From the NCBI RefSeq assembly GCF_001653235.2, contig NC_035790.1, positions 496,001-560,000 on the forward strand: 64,000 bases of DNA, given 5' to 3'. This DNA comes from Pochonia chlamydosporia 170. Taxonomy: Eukaryota; Ascomycota; Sordariomycetes; Hypocreales; Clavicipitaceae. This document shows, one piece after another, positions 20,996 through 33,021 of this stretch. Numbering within the stretch: position 1 is the first letter of the stretch; every line of letters begins with the position of its first letter. Position numbers and translations under genes: made by a program. The notes under the pieces are model-generated. The model saw nothing but the letters and a program-made list of their open reading frames with translations. It made no database searches and was not told the origin of the DNA.

Positions 20996-21913
20996 TCAAG
21001 ATGGCACCTTGATGCTTTTATTAACATTTGCCAATGCTGAGACAATCCGACTGTGATGCGAGGCGGCTATGGGAAGAATAGGCCGAGGGGGGCTTGCTTT
21101 GCAGAGGCCAAGCTCGTTTGCGAGTGCGTAGACTACCCTGAGGTCACCGAACTCTTTGAATAGCTCCCAGATGGGTTCAAAGAGAGCCGAGATGCGCTTC
21201 ACTTCGGCGTCGTCCCCTCTGCGAATGGCTTCCATCAGCGCGACAGACGGTGCCGGAAGCACTCCCGCAATCACACTGTACCATACAGAGCCTCCCGCCA
21301 GTAACGAGTCAGCCACCAGCCAGTCCGCGCTGTATCCGACAGAAAAACCAGAGGGAAGGTTTGCGCGAAGCGCTTCGTGTCTTCCTTTCGGCTCATTGGT
21401 GGGGGCGGGCTGCTTGAGCGCAACGACATTTGGCAACCCGGCAATGCGAGCAAGAAGTGCGTCGCTGAAGGTAAAGTGCGTCGTGCTCGGAGTATTGTAG
21501 ATACAGATGGGCAGCGTGGTAGAGCCAGCAACTGCCTCATAGTGCCGGTAGACCTCTTCCTCAGTCAACGGATTGTACGAGACAGGTGCAAGCAGCAGCC
21601 CATCGACGCCTGCTTCCTCGGCGTCTTTAGCCAGATGCTGTGCATCGTCCGTCCGAAGCGCACCAGCAGAGACAATAATTGGTTTTCTACCCTGAAGGGT
21701 TCGTATGGCCACATCAATCGCCAGCTTGCGTTGTTCCCTCGTCAGATAAAGGTAGGTTCCTGTACTCCCCAACAGTCCAATCGAATCAACACCGGGCACG
21801 TCTAACCTCTCAAGAATTCGACCCAGGGCGCCAGTGTCGACCTTGCCATCCGAATCAGCGGGGGTGATGGCGAACGCCGAAAGACCTTGAAAAATGTTCC
21901 TTGTATTTCCCAT
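20996..21913 (-). CDS. DHDPS/N-acetylneuraminate-lyase family aldolase
   Basis: Single-exon 305-residue class I aldolase of the dihydrodipicolinate synthase/neuraminate lyase superfamily. These enzymes form or split 2-keto acids through a Schiff base with pyruvate. The frame extends upstream to 22150, but the ATG at 21913 starts right before the barrel and gives the family length of about 300. Visible sites are GSTGTYLYLT (pyruvate carboxylate loop), the catalytic Tyr in IYNTPSTT and the Schiff-base Lys in VVALKQP. YSADWLVADSLLAGGSVWYSV follows. Fungi make lysine by the aminoadipate route, so a catabolic role in keto-deoxy sugar acid or hydroxyproline-type metabolism is more likely than lysine synthesis. 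It may work with the class II aldolase-like neighbour. Confidence 0.9.
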   Translation of the reverse strand: MGNTRNIFQGLSAFAITPADSDGKVDTGALGRILERLDVPGVDSIGLLGSTGTYLYLTREQRKLAIDVAIRTLQGRKPIIVSAGALRTDDAQHLAKDAEEAGVDGLLLAPVSYNPLTEEEVYRHYEAVAGSTTLPICIYNTPSTTHFTFSDALLARIAGLPNVVALKQPAPTNEPKGRHEALRANLPSGFSVGYSADWLVADSLLAGGSVWYSVIAGVLPAPSVALMEAIRRGDDAEVKRISALFEPIWELFKEFGDLRVVYALANELGLCKASPPRPILPIAASHHSRIVSALANVNKSIKVPS

Positions 21914-22794
21914 ATTGAAAGAGATTGTTAGGATGGTTGTTATGCTTGACTCCTTTTGTGGAATATCTTTGTCTGTGAATTTATATAAATGTAAGTATAG
22001 GAACTGCTTCAAGGCGGCCAAACGGGTTCTGTCCTGGTAGTCAACATAAATAGCCGTTTCCATGAACTGGAACCCCAGACCGGCCAGCAATTTGCTGGCT
22101 ATGATGCCCCGATGCCCCACTGCCGGGTACGGAACGGATGATATTTCCATTGGTTAGTTTTCCGAAACATTTTCTGCATTCTTTGCGGAACAGTGTATGT
22201 ATTCCGCGGTCTTGTAGATTCTGGCTCTGTCTTGGTACTGTTGAACGTCACAGCGGAACACGGAAGGAGTGCATTAATTCTGTAAGCTGGAGATGCCGCC
22301 AAGGCACGCTGTTTATGGAAGGCCGTCTTTGAAAATGCTTTTAATTTTTTTTATTGTCAAGTGACAAGGCTTAAGTCGTTGAGGCTTGGAACTTTGTTCA
22401 ATTTAATCTAATAACTCTCCTTGGTGTTAAACGTCCTTGGTTTCCTCTCGACTTTGTGTGCCAAAGAGGCTATCCTGATACAAAGCAGCGGTGACCCTTT
22501 GTGCCCGGTTTCCTAAAGCCTGAGGCCTTCAACTTGGTCTTGTGTAACTATCGTGGTGTTTAAGGACCGGACCGTGTCGTGCCGTGACGTTGTAAACACC
22601 CGCGTGACACTTCTCGTCTTTCCAATTTCTCTGGGTTTAGCCATCTTTGCACCGCAATGTTAGGATAGTGCTAAAGGCCCCTATGCGCTGTAAAAAAAAA
22701 AACAAGATGTACCCACCATTGCTGGGTTTTTTAAGCCTCTGCAATAGCAGGCATCTTTGGGCTCTATTGCTTACAAGATAGATAAAAATACTAC
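21914..22794. other. Upstream region of DHDPS-family gene
   Basis: Contains the gene's probable promoter. An in-frame extension to 22150 has no conserved sequence. A poly-A run (10 A) is at 22693-22702. No further gene is supported. Confidence 0.4.
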
Positions 22795-23025
22795 TTGGAG
22801 TTAAACACTAGCATATCTTACATCTACGTGTATCTATGTTACTACTATACTATAGAGTCTAGTAGTTTATGTAAGGCAATTATAACTAGATGCTCTACTT
22901 GTTATTTGTTCTTATATTGGAAGGAACTCTCTTGGAACCTAGGCACCTTATGGCACCCTTTGGCATCGGACTGGGACCGCTATAGCACCATGCCAGAATT
23001 TGTAACCGCAAGGTGCTGCAACTAG

Positions 23026-23555
23026 AGTAAAGCTATTCGCAGCTGCAACGCCACAACGCTATAACGCTGCTGCAGATGCCACTAGCCGAATTTAACCAAG
23101 TCTGCGACATCCACACCCATAAGTGTGTAGCATCAGTAAAAAATTGGTAGTGTGTTATCTGCTATATCTAGAAACCTATGGCGCACTTTATAGCACACTA
23201 AGTTTACAGCGCATTTTACCAGATAGCACAGCACATTTTATAGCACTTGATATTTTACAGCGCATTTTACAGCGCGTTTTGCAGCGCGTTTTGCAGCGCG
23301 TTTTGCAGCGCGTTTTGCAGCGCGTTTTGCAGCGCGTTTTATAGTGCGCTTTATAGCGCACCTTACAATCTTACTAGTAAATTATAGTGTAACTTACACT
23401 ATAATTATACAGCATAACATAGATAAAGATAAAACAAAAGTCCTATATATCTACGCAAAAAATGTGGCCTTAAGAATGTGACTGTATTAATGTGTGGGCG
23501 CTACTGCTGCAACAGCGTTGTGGCTTGTGGCGTTGCAGCTGCGAATAGCTTTACT
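23026..23555. repeat. Long inverted repeat enclosing a tandem array
   Basis: The left arm, 23026-23078, reads AGTAAAGCTATTCGCAGCTG and continues CAACGCCACAACGCTATAACGCTG. The right arm, 23503-23555, is its near-perfect reverse complement, with a short insertion. The loop of about 420 bases holds the 12-base tandem repeat listed separately. This could fold as a long stem-loop or be the remnant of a small non-autonomous element. No protein frame is supported. Confidence 0.7.
23170..23362. repeat. 12-base tandem repeat array (GCGTTTTGCAGC unit)
   Basis: At least six near-perfect units of GCGCGTTTTGCA lie between 23268 and 23340. Degenerate units such as GCGCACTTTATA and GCGCATTTTACA flank them from about 23170 to 23362. 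One frame reads as repeated Leu-Gln-Arg-Val, but the unit spans four codons by chance and I do not call a gene. Confidence 0.85.
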
Positions 23556-24889
23556 CCTGCAACTATGTTACTATGGGTAACATGGGAGGCACTTTGGGTT
23601 TGGTGCTAGCACTCAACTGTGCTGGCACCGTACTAACCTCCCTGTAGAACTTACTACTGCGTGGCCCCTTAATCAATAGCGCAGCGGCAATCCAAATTTG
23701 GATAGGTGCTCAATGCTGGGTAATGTGGCTGCGAGCTGTTGTCCCGTGGTGATCGGAATGTCTTTCCGAGGTTACCATATCACAAAGCTAGGGTTTGTGA
23801 GTATTTAAGGCCAGGTATTCACGTTAAACTTTACCCATTCTTTGCGGCAGTCTCTTTTTGTTCTAGCGACAACCGCATTATATTAGACGTCAGTGTTCCG
23901 CGGGTCTAATTGGCATTTTGTTCTAGCATATGCTTCAAGGGCCAAATACACAAAGATAACACTATTCGACGTACATACTACTTTTCACGCGACATTAGAA
24001 AAGAATCCAAAGCGTATAAATAGATTCATGTTCGCTTTCCTAAAGTGAGACTTGTCTTGGGCAGCTATACTCACCGAGTTACAACCCCAACTCGTCCCTG
24101 CAAAGAAGGAAAGCCAATACACGATGTCTGACACGTTGAAGATCGCACTCATCCAGCTGTATACAGATGTTAGTATTCTCTCTTGTCTTATAAACGATAT
24201 ACTCGTCGGCAGTCGCTATCCGCGTTCCGCATTTCCAATCGCTTCCTAAGACTGAAAGCGACTTGGGCCTTTGATTTGATTGCGCTCCCACTTCTACCCT
24301 ATTATGCTTTATTTATTTCCTTTACGCGTTGTCTCTATAGGCGATGTTATCACAATAACTAATAAGCTCTTATAGCCGACAGATATATCTGGCAACTTCG
24401 CTCGCGCAGTTGACTACACCTAGTTTCCCCTGATTATATGCTATGCTATTACTACTTATAAGTTCTAAAGTATTACTACTAAAGATATAATTATTATAGA
24501 CCTTTCCTGCTAGGACTTCTAGACTAGTCTTAACTATATAGCTATCTCTTATATTAAAATGCTTATAGGCCTAATGCTAGATGTACTATTTAATTGTAAT
24601 TACTTATTTTATAAATCTACCCCCAGTAGTATAAAGATAAAGCTATAGGACTAAGAGTTTAGGAAATAGCAGGTTCTTACACAAAATCCCTATAAGATAG
24701 ACTGTAGTTCTGTATAGTTCTATGTGATTTAGCTCTGCTTATAGCAAGAAGATATACTCTAATATAGGCTCCAGTAATTAGATAATATAATTACTCTATT
24801 AATTGCTTGGCCTCTAGACTCTTAGCCTTTGGCTAATACTACCCCTTATACCGCCAGTCTAAACGCAAGAGGTGACGTAGTATTTTAGT
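23556..24889. other. AT-rich gap, decayed repeats
   Basis: Composition becomes strongly AT-rich from about 24350 to 24880, with many stops in all frames, as expected for RIP-degraded mobile DNA. I could not identify the element. The 23700-24250 part is less decayed but also shows no domain. Confidence 0.5.
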
Positions 24890-25150
24890 TGTTTGACAGT
24901 ATCTTGTATCCGTGAAGAGGGATAACAGATGTGTACGGCATGCCTCTCCCCTGGGGTAATATCAACGCGATTAAAGTGTGGCCAGGAAATATACGCCCGT
25001 GAAGTATATATTATGGTTAGACGTCAACCGAATCCGAGGCTCACCCGTTGTAGCTAGCGCCCGCACGCCACAACGGTTTGCAATAACGATGGGACAATAG
25101 ATACCCTTATTGTCATAATAAGATCCAAGTTCATATGTTGATCGATGAAC
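24890..25150 (+). repeat. Dispersed repeat, better-preserved copy (partner at 6255-6515)
   Basis: Near-identical over its whole length to 6255-6515, including ATCTTGTATCCGTGAAGAGG and CGGTTTGCAATAACGATGGG. It keeps more C and G than its partner, so the partner has gone through more RIP-like change. A minus-strand frame of 61 codons covers it, but there is no recognised domain. It sits at the edge of the AT-rich island, next to gene space. Confidence 0.75.
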
Positions 25151-25474
25151 TCGCACGAATTATCTGTGGCTTCGCATCGGCCCAATTCTAGCAAGTAGAA
25201 ACCCAGTGTTTACGCCAAGATATCAAACAATGTTAGGAAGTGAGCAAAACAACATACAACTAGCTGCGTAGATCAACCATCAGCTAGAGCGTGCAAATTA
25301 CCCACCTGCAAATCAAACGTCCGCCACAGTCTCATGACGCTGTTTAGTGTGAAGCCACTTTTTATTCCCCCACGAACTTCTGATTGGGCTCTGGCAATGA
25401 TCTCATAGCATTAATATGTTTGTGCTGCATGGCTCCCAACGAGCCGTTGGCCGTTCAACACCATAAATTTGAGC

Positions 25475-26770
25475 ATGACGGGTTTGGTTGCGAATGTCCT
25501 TGCGGCTATCATCGTCCCGGTGCCTTTTGCCACATTGGCACTGGCTTTGAGACTCAAGGCAAGACGAATGACGAGGATGGGGATGGGCTACGATGACGTC
25601 TTTGCAATTATCGCTTGGGTATGCTCCAGCTGACGCCCAAATGAGATGACATTGTACTTATAACATGACTAGGTATTTGCCATTGGGTACACAGTTGATC
25701 TTATTGTGTGTAAGTATTCAGGGTGCCCGTTTATTATATATTTCCTGTAGTGATACTGATCTTGACAGGGATATCGTCTTTCAAGCTGGGTCAACGGCTA
25801 GCACCCTACACTGACAAACAAGTCGAATACTACATGGAAAAATCCTACCTGGTTCTCTGGGTTAGCGAACTTTTGTACGCCTGGTCAATCTTTTTCGCGA
25901 AATTAGCCGTCCTCTACTTTTATCGCCGGGTGTTCCGATACTCTTCCATCCGTATTCCCATCATTATTCTGATGGTGTCGTGTGGGATCTGGGTCGTGAT
26001 ACGCACCTTTTTCACAATCTTTCACTGCATCCCCGTGCGGGCATACTGGGACCAGTCCATCAAGAATGCCAAGTGCCTTGTTAATGTCGGTGCCTTTTAT
26101 CTCGGCACAGACATTACGCATTGTGTGATGGATTTTCTGATTTTAGCACTCCCGATCTACGAGGTGATTAGGATGAAGCTGCCCTTTGGCCAAAAGATCG
26201 CCGTCGTCGGTCTCTTCGCAACCGGCTCCCTGTAAGTCATTTCTGACTTCTCAATCCTCATTGCTGCAAAGTGTTTACTTTGACCCGTAGTGTTGGAATC
26301 GCCTCGGTTTTCCAAATTATTCACAGCCAGCAATACAACCCAGCAGATCAGGAGCTTCCATATGAGCTAGCCCTTTCGATGGCTTGGGGGAATGTTGAAC
26401 TCCATTTAGCTGTTTTTATTGGTAAGCAGTCCGCACGCCCGAAACACGAATTACGCAGTCTACCAACCATAATCAAGGCTCTCTTGCTCTGTTACGACCA
26501 ATTTTTCGCAAGTATGTTCCCGGTCTGTCTACTGGAGCCAGTGATCCTCCCAGTCATCCAAACTCCAGAGGCGCTCGCTGGCCAGTTTGGGCGCGAGAGA
26601 CAAGTATAGGGAGAACCGACGAGGCCGCTGGGGAGGGTGCTGTCAACACATCACAGACCAAATGGAAAAGGTTTAGCTTGAGACATGGGTTTGCTCGTCA
26701 TGAAGAACATGGTATCGGCGGTTCACAAGTAACACAGAGCGTCGATTCAAGACGAAGCGATGATCAATAG
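25475..26770 (+). CDS. PTH11-like integral membrane protein (fungal rhodopsin-type domain)
   Basis: Seven-helix membrane protein of the PTH11-like/fungal rhodopsin domain family, proposed to sense surface or nutrient cues. Five exons (25475-25618, 25673-25709, 25769-26231, 26291-26421, 26478-26770) give 355 residues with consistent phases. Family landmarks: GYDDVFAIIAW after the first helices, KLGQR, the helix pair around FAKLAVLYFYRRVF, then IFHCIPVRAYWD with CLVNVGAFYLGTDITHCVMDFLILALPI. Next come VGIASVFQ, SMAWGNVELHLAVFIG and LALLRPIFRKYVPGL, followed by a hydrophilic C-tail. The N-terminus is short for the family, so an upstream exon may be missing. The extracellular CFEM domain of some relatives is absent. 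Its neighbour is an MFS gene in convergent orientation. Confidence 0.88.
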
Positions 26771-26988
26771 CGGCTTAAACTCTGAGGCAGAGGCTTACAT
26801 GCTAAATAGCATTCTTAATTGATACCCTCAGCCTCTACATTCTTAAAATTCAAAGTCTATGTACCGATCTGAAGCCCGTACAGTAGCCTTAGTGTGAAAA
26901 ATATCATTCAAAGGCCATACCACTCCTACACCGTGCACATTGACGGCCCCATGGGAAGGGAAGGCAAGGAAAGGAAATGGAAGTCAAG

Positions 26989-29230
26989 CTAGAATTTCTC
27001 CATGAAATTCTTCCTCACCGTCCACAGCCTGGCTCGCTTGCCGAATATAAATAAGGGTATCGTAGTGAGCTGCAAGATGAGCTGAATAATCCCAAGCCAC
27101 ATGAATACTTTTCGTGGGCCGTCTTTAACCATCCAACTGGACACAAACAAGCTGAATACCAGGCCATGGAAAATATTCTTGGAGAAATTCAGCGTTACGA
27201 GGGCCTCGCCAGCATACTGTCGGTAACTGTCCACGCAGAACGTAATGGATGTTGTCGAGCCTAGTGAGCAGCCAAAAGACAGGACTCCAAAGAACACTGT
27301 AGGGACAATCCAATGATCTTTTTGCTCTGCAGACCACCCGAAGCCCATCAATCCCATGCATGTTGCAAGAGCAATTGGAATGGCCATGACGAGTCGAAAC
27401 TCTGGTTCGTATAATCCTCCATTGCGTGACGACATTGCCCGAACGACGATGTCGCTAACTTTGCCCGCTACAGCTGTGCCTAGAATACCTCCAACAAAAG
27501 GCGCAATATATACCAGGCCGGTCTGTAAAGGGGTGAAATTGTAGGATGTAGGGTCTCGATAGATAATTGCCATGATCTCGGAAATCACCATGAGCCAACC
27601 GATCGAACAGGCATAGACAGCGGCAGACCACAACACGGCTGGATAGGCAAAAAGAATGAAAGGTCGCACCATGACTTTGAGCCATTTGTCATTGTTGAGG
27701 CGGCCGTGATATGGTCTTAGTTGTTGTCTGAAGGGTATTGCAGGGCGTTGCCGTAGCTCATGAGTGTATGCCTTGGTCACTGGGGCTAACACTGGTAAGG
27801 GTTCAGCTCGTTCCGGGTCTATATTTGAGGTTTCGTTGACATCTTGAGCCTTTTCAATCGATTTATTTTGGTTTGACGTTTGAAGCTGGTCCCTGTCTTC
27901 AGTTGGGATGACGTTGGTCGGTTGCATGTTTTCCGAGATTGGGGGAGCCAGACTATCCCCCAGTTGACCAGGAGGCACCCCAGGTTGTTGTGAGCTGCTA
28001 TTCAGTACTTGCGGGCTATCTGCACCTTGTGTATCTTCTTCCTTGTTAGGAAGTTTGGGCAGATTTGCGACTGGCACCGGTCGCTGAGATGATACGCTCC
28101 TTCTAGATGACAGGCGACGAAGAAAGCTCGGTCGCTTCGTAGGACTTCTAGTTGGCGTCCGATCCCAAAAGGTCTCAGGCACGAAGAGGAACAGCAAAAT
28201 AAAGCTGAAGCAGGTCACAATTGCCACAATACTACTCATGTTAGCCCCGGAATATACCGACAGTAGCGAACAGGTGACAGGCATATTGTTGTTAGTTGGT
28301 ACTCACAAAAACACCCAGCGCCACCCAAACCTCCCAATAATAGCCGCGCTTATCAAAGGTATCAAATTCTTTCCACCTAAAAGTAACAAGGTATATATTC
28401 CAATACGGTACGCTCTTTCATGCAGGAAGAAAATCTCGGCAATTGTCGCAGACGGAAGGCATTCTACCGGACTCAACGACATTCCTTGAACGATGCGGGC
28501 TGCTAGGAGAGAGGGGAAGCTGGGCGATAAGCCTGCCCAAATGCAGGTGAGGATAAATATTATGGCGCTTGCAAGATAAATTGGTCGTTTTCCAAAAAGA
28601 ATCGCTGTGGGAGATGCCAGGACAGCTCCAATACCAAGGCCCATCATGTAGAGGCCAACAACTAAGGAAACAGTTTCCACGTTCACGGCATAGTCGTGAG
28701 CAATATTTGTAAATCCAGCAGCCATGATGGACCCAATTCCACCGCCAATCATGCAGTAGAACCCCAGGGATAAGAGAGCAGAATCACGCTTCCAGCCCGG
28801 CCAGTTGAGAGGATCGTTTGCAGACTCATCCGGCTGGGGATCAAGGATGATGGTGCCATCTTCGGTCTTTTTCTTTTCCGGCTGTGTCTGACGTCGGATG
28901 GATTGTCTATCAGAATCGACTGGAAATCCCGTCGGGATGGATGAATGAGATGTTCTAGCGTGGATGTTGCGTAGACCGAGAGGCTCATTACGGTCTGCTG
29001 CCAGTAAAAGCACCGAACCTGAAGCGGTCACAATTAGCAATGGCACGTCTCGCCAAGCCGAATTTCTAATCCCAGTCGTCTCGGGAGAGTATCATACCTG
29101 GAACTTCTATAGTTGACTTATCATTGAGAACGCCGAAGCTCCATTTTGAGTGTGGATATGCTTGCTTCTCTGGTGGGTTATTAGTGCTTGCAGCGGACTC
29201 ATAAGTGACTTGACGACCAGGAGGAGTCAT
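26989..29230 (-). CDS. MFS transporter (DHA1-like) with a long central loop
   Basis: Plasma-membrane proton antiporter or symporter of the major facilitator superfamily, 695 residues. Exons 29230-29098, 29018-28307 and 28231-26989; intron junctions restore EVPG|SVLL and WVFF|IVAI. The ATG at 29230 is used because the open frame above it begins at TTG. The opening hydrophilic part has WSFGVLNDKST and DPLNWPGWKRD, common in fungal DHA1 carriers. Six helices come before a loop of roughly 180 residues rich in Ser, Pro and Gln (after VPETFWDRTP), then six more. The gating motif between TM2 and TM3 reads GIGAVLASPTAILFGKRPIY. Substrate cannot be told from sequence; drug or metabolite export are options. 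Confidence 0.9.
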
Positions 29231-31623
29231 TTCTCGTAATTTTCCTTTGCGGTAAGTAAATCTCTCCAGCCCAAGATCATAGCCCAGTATTATGGCCAAT
29301 AGAAAGTTTTGACCTCAAATGAGGGAGGCAAACCACGCTTACCGCGCACACACAGCGGATCGTGAAGAAGAAAAGGAGCAATGATGAAGGGGCAGAGCAC
29401 TCATACGCAGCAAAATATTTACACTATATAATTTACATAGTTCTTTTATGAAAAGTTGACTGCGCACACGGAGAAACAGTCCCAGCACTACTTCGTCGCC
29501 TGCAATGCTGGGACACTCACCACGCGCCTTGTCTCACGAGGAAAGGCCACCATCCACAATGTCACAGGGCAATGCGCATGGTGTGATGCACCATCGTGTT
29601 ACACCGCACAGAGCTGCACATCTCGAGCCTCGAATAGTATCAAAGGACATCTAGAGTATTTCGATTCGGGCCTAGATCATCATCAATCTCGGACAAGTTG
29701 TTAAACATGGGACCAACTGTACAAACTTAATCTACATTTACAAGGCCTCTGATGTGCGTAGCGCCCATATCCCTGTCGAGATACCCTGGCTTGGGATGCA
29801 CAATGACGACGGTGGTGGTGATGTGACCTGTGCGAAGGGGGCATTATCAGATGTTGATCCTGTAGTATTTTTTAATACCGCCCGACGCGGGAAGCCAGCC
29901 GACCTCTTTTTTTGTATTTACCAAGGGTTTACTCGCTGCCTGAGTATTTGTATGGTCATCTGATGGCATGGGGGCCAGTGCAATCTAACCGTGGGGCAGA
30001 TGAATGCTGATGAAAGCTACTCCATGATGGTCCTTGTAGCCCAGAGACACCAGCCGATATTTGCGGCCCAGAGGTTTCAGCGTCTGATATGAGGCAATGT
30101 CAACGGAGTATACCGAGGAAGGGCTAACTCCTACTTAAAAGGATCTTACTGACGGTTGAATTTGCGTAGAGCCAACAAGACCTTTACGTATTATCACAGA
30201 ATTGCCCCTCACTCTTTGCCTGTGCCACGCTGGGAATTCAGCCATGATCTTACAGCTCTGGTTCCCTTGCTTGCTTGACTGGAAGAGACAACTAGCGCTA
30301 GATACCGCAGCCTTCCTCAACAAGGACAAGTGGGAATCATAGAAAATATGTCCATTCCACTTGTACCGTCTTTTAGAGTAAAAGTATGACAAGAGTTGGG
30401 AAGTCCACCTCATTTGTGCTTAGATATTAGCCTCCGAAGCTCGTGAAAGTGGCCGATGCTGAGCATCCATACAGAAACATTGAAGGTGTCTGGTCGCACG
30501 GGTCAACGTGCGTTTATCTCCGCTCCCGTGGGGTTGTTGACACAAGAAGAGTGGCGAGCGTCGGTGACTTGTGCTTAGAGGCCGGGGTTAAAATCATACT
30601 GACGTATACTGTAGGAGCATTTTGGGATGTGGTGCTTCTTGTGTCTGATGACCAAGTTCAAGAGTCACCCGGTTGCATTACTCAAAGACATGCAGACTTG
30701 ACTTCACACTTTCGCCCAGTTGAGGGTTTCAGAACCCACCAGACACCCTCACCCAACTTTGCACCGTCTACTGCAACTTAAGGAATGCTAAAATTGTGGT
30801 AATCCCATTCATTTCAAAAAATAAGAATACCTTTACTTCTATTCTCTTATTAGAGACGAAATAAGTCAATATTTACTGCAGGCATGGTGAGTTCTAAACG
30901 TCCCTAAGGGGCCTCAAGGAGACGGAGTCACAGATGCAGGTCCAGGTTACATGTACTTTTACTCACGGCATACGGCGCAACATAGAGTCAATAGCTTGGC
31001 CCTACAGAGTATAATGAATTTGATCCGTCGGTGCATAGCGTAGTGCTTGTCAAAAAGTGGTCTGCAATATTTTGTCGCAGAACATCCCAGGTTTAAATTG
31101 TTTGGTTAGCATTGGCGCCGGACACGCACGTACGACCAGTTGCGGTCGACCATGTCATGTCAACTGGTCTCTTCTCAGCAACGTTCAAGGGCACATATAT
31201 GCTATTTTGGACCCTTTGGCATCCTAACTTGTCTCATATCAAATGTTAGATCATCAATGCTCTACATGTAAGACTATGTGAGGTTAAATTGTGATTCCCA
31301 TCGCATAGAAGCCAGCATTGAAAGGTTCTGCTTTTAGTGTGCCAAGCCGTGAGCAACTATGAATCATAATGAAAAACAAACTAAACCCCCCACAGCTGGC
31401 TCTAACTTTAGTCCATACTCCATAAAAAAGTGTGTGGTGTTGTCAAGTGGTTGACCAGACATCTCCAACTACGTCTGGACGAATCGCGGGTTCCAATTGG
31501 CCCCAGTGTCCGCTTCAAAACAACACAAGTTATTCAACGTACCAGACTCTACGTCGACCTTTAAAAAGATGCTCGAACCTCCTCTTCTCAGCGATAAATT
31601 CTACACATCACCAGCCCACAAAC
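29231..31623. other. 2.4-kb gap, no supported gene
   Basis: Scattered frames at 29456-29704, 29754-29963, 30135-30413 and 30443-30781 are short, unrelated to any family I know and lack splice partners. Normal base composition. The last 200 bases are the leader of the acyltransferase gene. Confidence 0.45.
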
Positions 31624-33021
31624 ATGACGGAGACAAATACACTAAAAAACAACCAACTAGACGTCCTGGGAACCCAGCCGTCCCTCTACAAACTCTACAC
31701 ACAAATATGTTCAATTTACCCTCTTCCAGACTCGACCTCACACGACCGCATCGTCACCACCCTAAGAAATGGACTCGACAGACTTGCGCAGAACTTTCCA
31801 TGGCTGGCAGGCTATGTCATCAACGAAGGCTCAAGTGAAGGCGTCACAGGCACGTACCGAATAGTTCCTACCGACTCAATCCCGCTGGTCGTCAAAGATC
31901 TTCGAGGAGATGCCTCCATGCCATCGCTTGACACCATACGAGAAGCAGGATTTCCATTTCGCATGCTGGACGAGAATGTCATTGCACCATGTATGACTAT
32001 CAACATTCCCGGCATGCCTGTCGGGCTAGTTGCCGACCATGGACCTGTTTTTGCCGTTCAAGCAAACTTCATTGAAGGCGGTTTAGTCTTGACGATTGTC
32101 GCGCAACACAACACCATGGATATGCACGGGCAGAAAACCATCATCAATTGGCTGTCGAAAGCTTGTCACAACGAATCCTTCTCAAACGAGGAACTCGAGG
32201 TGGGAAACACAGACAAGAGTCAAAGCTATCCGCTTCTACCAGACTCCTGGGAACCTGGCCCCGAGATTGCCCAACAATTGGTAAAACCTCCCGTCGTTGA
32301 ACCTAAGAGCAACGCAGCGCAAACACAACTCCCGCCTCCCAAAGCCTCATGGGGCTACGTAACCTTCTCCTCAACCGCCTTGGAAACTCTCAAAATCAAG
32401 GCAACGCAGACAAAGCGTGTCGGCTGCAACTTTGTTTCTACCGATGACACCGTCTGCGCCTTCATCTGGACATGCCTCTCCAGGGCTCGAGCTTCTCGAC
32501 TTAAACCTGATGTGAAGTCCATCTTTGCGCGTGCCATCGATGTGCGTCCACGACTAGGCCTACCTTCCAACTATCCCGGTGCATGCACAAACATGACCTT
32601 CAACGAATTGTCAATCAGGGCCGTAGGAAGTGACACTCTAGGTGGCATAGCATCAGACATTCGTCGCCAGCTTGACCCCAATGTCACAGACATGGCACAC
32701 AATACCCGCGCCTTTGCCACGTATCTCAGCCGCTGTACCGACAAGTCCAAGCTCAACATGACGGGTTCTACGGATCCTTCGTCCGGAATCATGCTGAGCT
32801 CGTGGGCTGGAATTAATCTATACGACCTTGACTTTAATCTTGGTCTTGGGAAACCTGAGTCTGTACGACGGCCGTGCTTTCTCCCGGTGGAGAGCTTGAT
32901 GTACATTATGCCAAAGTCACCGAATGGTGATATGGCAGTCGCTATATGTATCACAGATGAAGATTGGGAACGTTTAAAGGAAGATGAGGAATGGAAAAAG
33001 CATGCGAAATATCTGGGGTAA
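31624..33021 (+). CDS. BAHD-like (trichothecene 3-O-acetyltransferase-type) acyltransferase
   Basis: CoA-dependent acyltransferase of 465 residues. The frame is open from 31432, but the ATG at 31624 starts the conserved N-terminus (LDVLGTQPSLYKLYTQICS). The catalytic HxxxD motif is HNTMD in VAQHNTMDMHG, and the structural DFGWG-type motif is present as DFNLGLGKPE. Fungal relatives acetylate secondary metabolites, amino groups or alcohols; Tri101 of Fusarium is the studied example, but identity is not claimed. Single exon. The closest neighbours are not biosynthetic, so its substrate is open. Confidence 0.9.
   Translation: MTETNTLKNNQLDVLGTQPSLYKLYTQICSIYPLPDSTSHDRIVTTLRNGLDRLAQNFPWLAGYVINEGSSEGVTGTYRIVPTDSIPLVVKDLRGDASMPSLDTIREAGFPFRMLDENVIAPCMTINIPGMPVGLVADHGPVFAVQANFIEGGLVLTIVAQHNTMDMHGQKTIINWLSKACHNESFSNEELEVGNTDKSQSYPLLPDSWEPGPEIAQQLVKPPVVEPKSNAAQTQLPPPKASWGYVTFSSTALETLKIKATQTKRVGCNFVSTDDTVCAFIWTCLSRARASRLKPDVKSIFARAIDVRPRLGLPSNYPGACTNMTFNELSIRAVGSDTLGGIASDIRRQLDPNVTDMAHNTRAFATYLSRCTDKSKLNMTGSTDPSSGIMLSSWAGINLYDLDFNLGLGKPESVRRPCFLPVESLMYIMPKSPNGDMAVAICITDEDWERLKEDEEWKKHAKYLG

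Noticed and set aside
23123..23344. Frame of 73 codons with repeated Leu-Gln-Arg-Val
   Set aside because: It is simply the 12-base tandem array read in one frame; no start context, no homologue, and it lies inside an inverted repeat.
30443..30781. Plus-strand frame of 112 codons
   Set aside because: No recognised domain, signal peptide or intron pattern; lies in a gene-poor gap.
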